Shown: piece by piece, positions 63,409-64,000 of the stretch
Position numbering within the stretch: the first letter of the stretch is position 1
Layout of the letters: each line of letters opens with the position of its first letter
NCBI GenBank assembly: GCA_012656075.1
Contig: JAAKBF010000027.1
Span: 62,001-126,000 of the forward strand
Length of the DNA stretch: 64,000 nt
Direction of reading: 5' to 3'
From: Phytophthora hibernalis
Taxonomy: Eukaryota > Oomycota > Peronosporomycetes > Peronosporales > Peronosporaceae
Translations under genes and position numbers: made by a program
Notes under the pieces: generated by a model
Seen by the model: the letters and a program-made list of their open reading frames with translations, nothing else
Databases searched by the model: none
Told to the model about the DNA's origin: nothing

Positions 63409-64000
63409 CTAGACGTTTGCCGCCGCTACGCGGCGGTGGGGCAATCAGCTAAGTAGGCCGCCCCCTTCGCTCCGATCCACGGGGCGAAAATTTACACCAT
63501 GTAGACATGAATTGAACTATTATCAATGTTAAGTAAATGCAGTTACTGTCGTCCGCCCTATGCCGTGCTGAAAATCTGCCTGTACACGATGTTCGGGGTG
63601 TATGATCCGTCCTCTTCCTCCATGTCTGGATACTCAAGCAGTATCTTGATCTTGGATCTCGCAGTGACCCGAGAGAGCGCCACATACAGCTGGCCGTGCG
63701 AAAAGTATGGTGTCGCCAAGTAAAGTCCCAGGTTGAGCACCGTTTGTCCTTGAGCCTTGTTGATTGTCATGGCAAACGCGGGCTGGACCGGGAACTGCTT
63801 GCGGCGCAGGTGGAATGGGAAGTCGCGAGCGTTGCTGTCACTAACGAAGAGGATCCTTGGAATCAGAACGTTCTGACCTTGACTCTCACCAGTCATGATA
63901 GTCGCGTGTATCACGTGAGGCTTCAGCTCCTTCACTCTAAGGCGCGTGTCGTTGCAAAGACCAAGGTCCGGGTTCAAGTGCCTCATCATCATGATCGGCT
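63409..64000 (-). mobile_element. Helitron 3' part, continuing past the window edge
   Basis: The minus strand ends with the perfect hairpin CCGCCG-CGTAG-CGGCGG (63422-63438), about 8 nt before CTAG (63409-63412) followed by T. A short hairpin just before CTRR and insertion before T are Helitron 3' hallmarks. The helicase reading frame lies directly inside. The 5' end is outside the window. Confidence 0.6.
63558..63992 (-). CDS. Helitron Rep/helicase, C-terminal end of the Pif1-like helicase (partial)
   Basis: Open to the window edge and ending at a TGA or equivalent stop near 63558. FAMTINKAQGQTVLNLGLYL and FSHGQLYVALSRVTARSKIK are helicase motifs V and VI of Pif1/RecD-like helicases as carried by Helitrons; HVIHATIMTGESQGQNVLIP and FPFHLRRKQFPVQPAFAMTI complete the usual C-terminal layout. 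The upstream Rep nuclease and helicase motifs lie beyond 64000. No lesion is visible in this part. Confidence 0.8.
   Translation of the reverse strand: MMMRHLNPDLGLCNDTRLRVKELKPHVIHATIMTGESQGQNVLIPRILFVSDSNARDFPFHLRRKQFPVQPAFAMTINKAQGQTVLNLGLYLATPYFSHGQLYVALSRVTARSKIKILLEYPDMEEEDGSYTPNIVYRQIFSTA

Overview
This looks like nuclear DNA of an oomycete, most likely a Phytophthora-type peronosporalean. The evidence is a GC-rich set of largely intronless housekeeping genes packed at both ends, introns of about 60-170 bp with GTAAGT/GTRNGT donors, and a large middle zone of Ty3/gypsy, Mutator-like (MULE), piggyBac-like and Helitron sequence whose proteins read like oomycete repeat proteins. I see no rRNA, tRNA or CRISPR array.

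Layout. 1-269: the 3' end of a spliced gene. 305-929: a MITE. 1397-3840: two tandem mitochondrial carrier (SLC25) genes on the minus strand. 4248-5666: a hypothetical protein. 5886-7521: glycerol kinase on the minus strand. 8221-18132: gypsy-1, a young Ty3/gypsy element with nearly identical LTRs, 4-bp target duplications and a damaged pol. 18966-40639: a MULE whose transposase is followed by a Ulp1/C48-like cysteine protease domain. This MULE is split by gypsy-2 (19961-36165), a 16-kb chromodomain-bearing Ty3/gypsy element. The MULE itself lies inside an older repeat (repeat X), so three layers are nested. 42965-44588: an unidentified repeat-type ORF. 45944-49859: a decayed piggyBac-like transposase. 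50686-51756: a SANT/Myb plus DOT1-type methyltransferase gene on the minus strand. 52054-53240: a second copy of repeat X. 53747-56544: a second, decayed MULE transposase. 58311-59030: a single-pass membrane protein. 59252-59415: a pogo-type MITE. 59607-60426: a secreted protein on the minus strand. 60829-62473: a K+-dependent Na+/Ca2+ exchanger. 63409-64000: the 3' end of a Helitron on the minus strand.

Gypsy-2 is the most unusual object. Its gag/early-pol region is tandemly triplicated (about 2.0 kb per unit). It keeps an FVDD reverse transcriptase motif but has lost RNase H and the integrase core. Between the chromodomain and the 3' LTR it carries about 4 kb that read as one largely open frame on the opposite strand.

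A technical pattern runs through the window. Reading frames of otherwise well-preserved genes (both carriers, glycerol kinase, the exchanger) and of several transposon ORFs break at homopolymer runs, and in nearly every case one additional base in the run would restore the frame. The three gag copies of gypsy-2 differ from each other in the same way. Homopolymer undercalling is therefore a likely cause of many apparent pseudogene lesions, so frames here should be read with that in mind.
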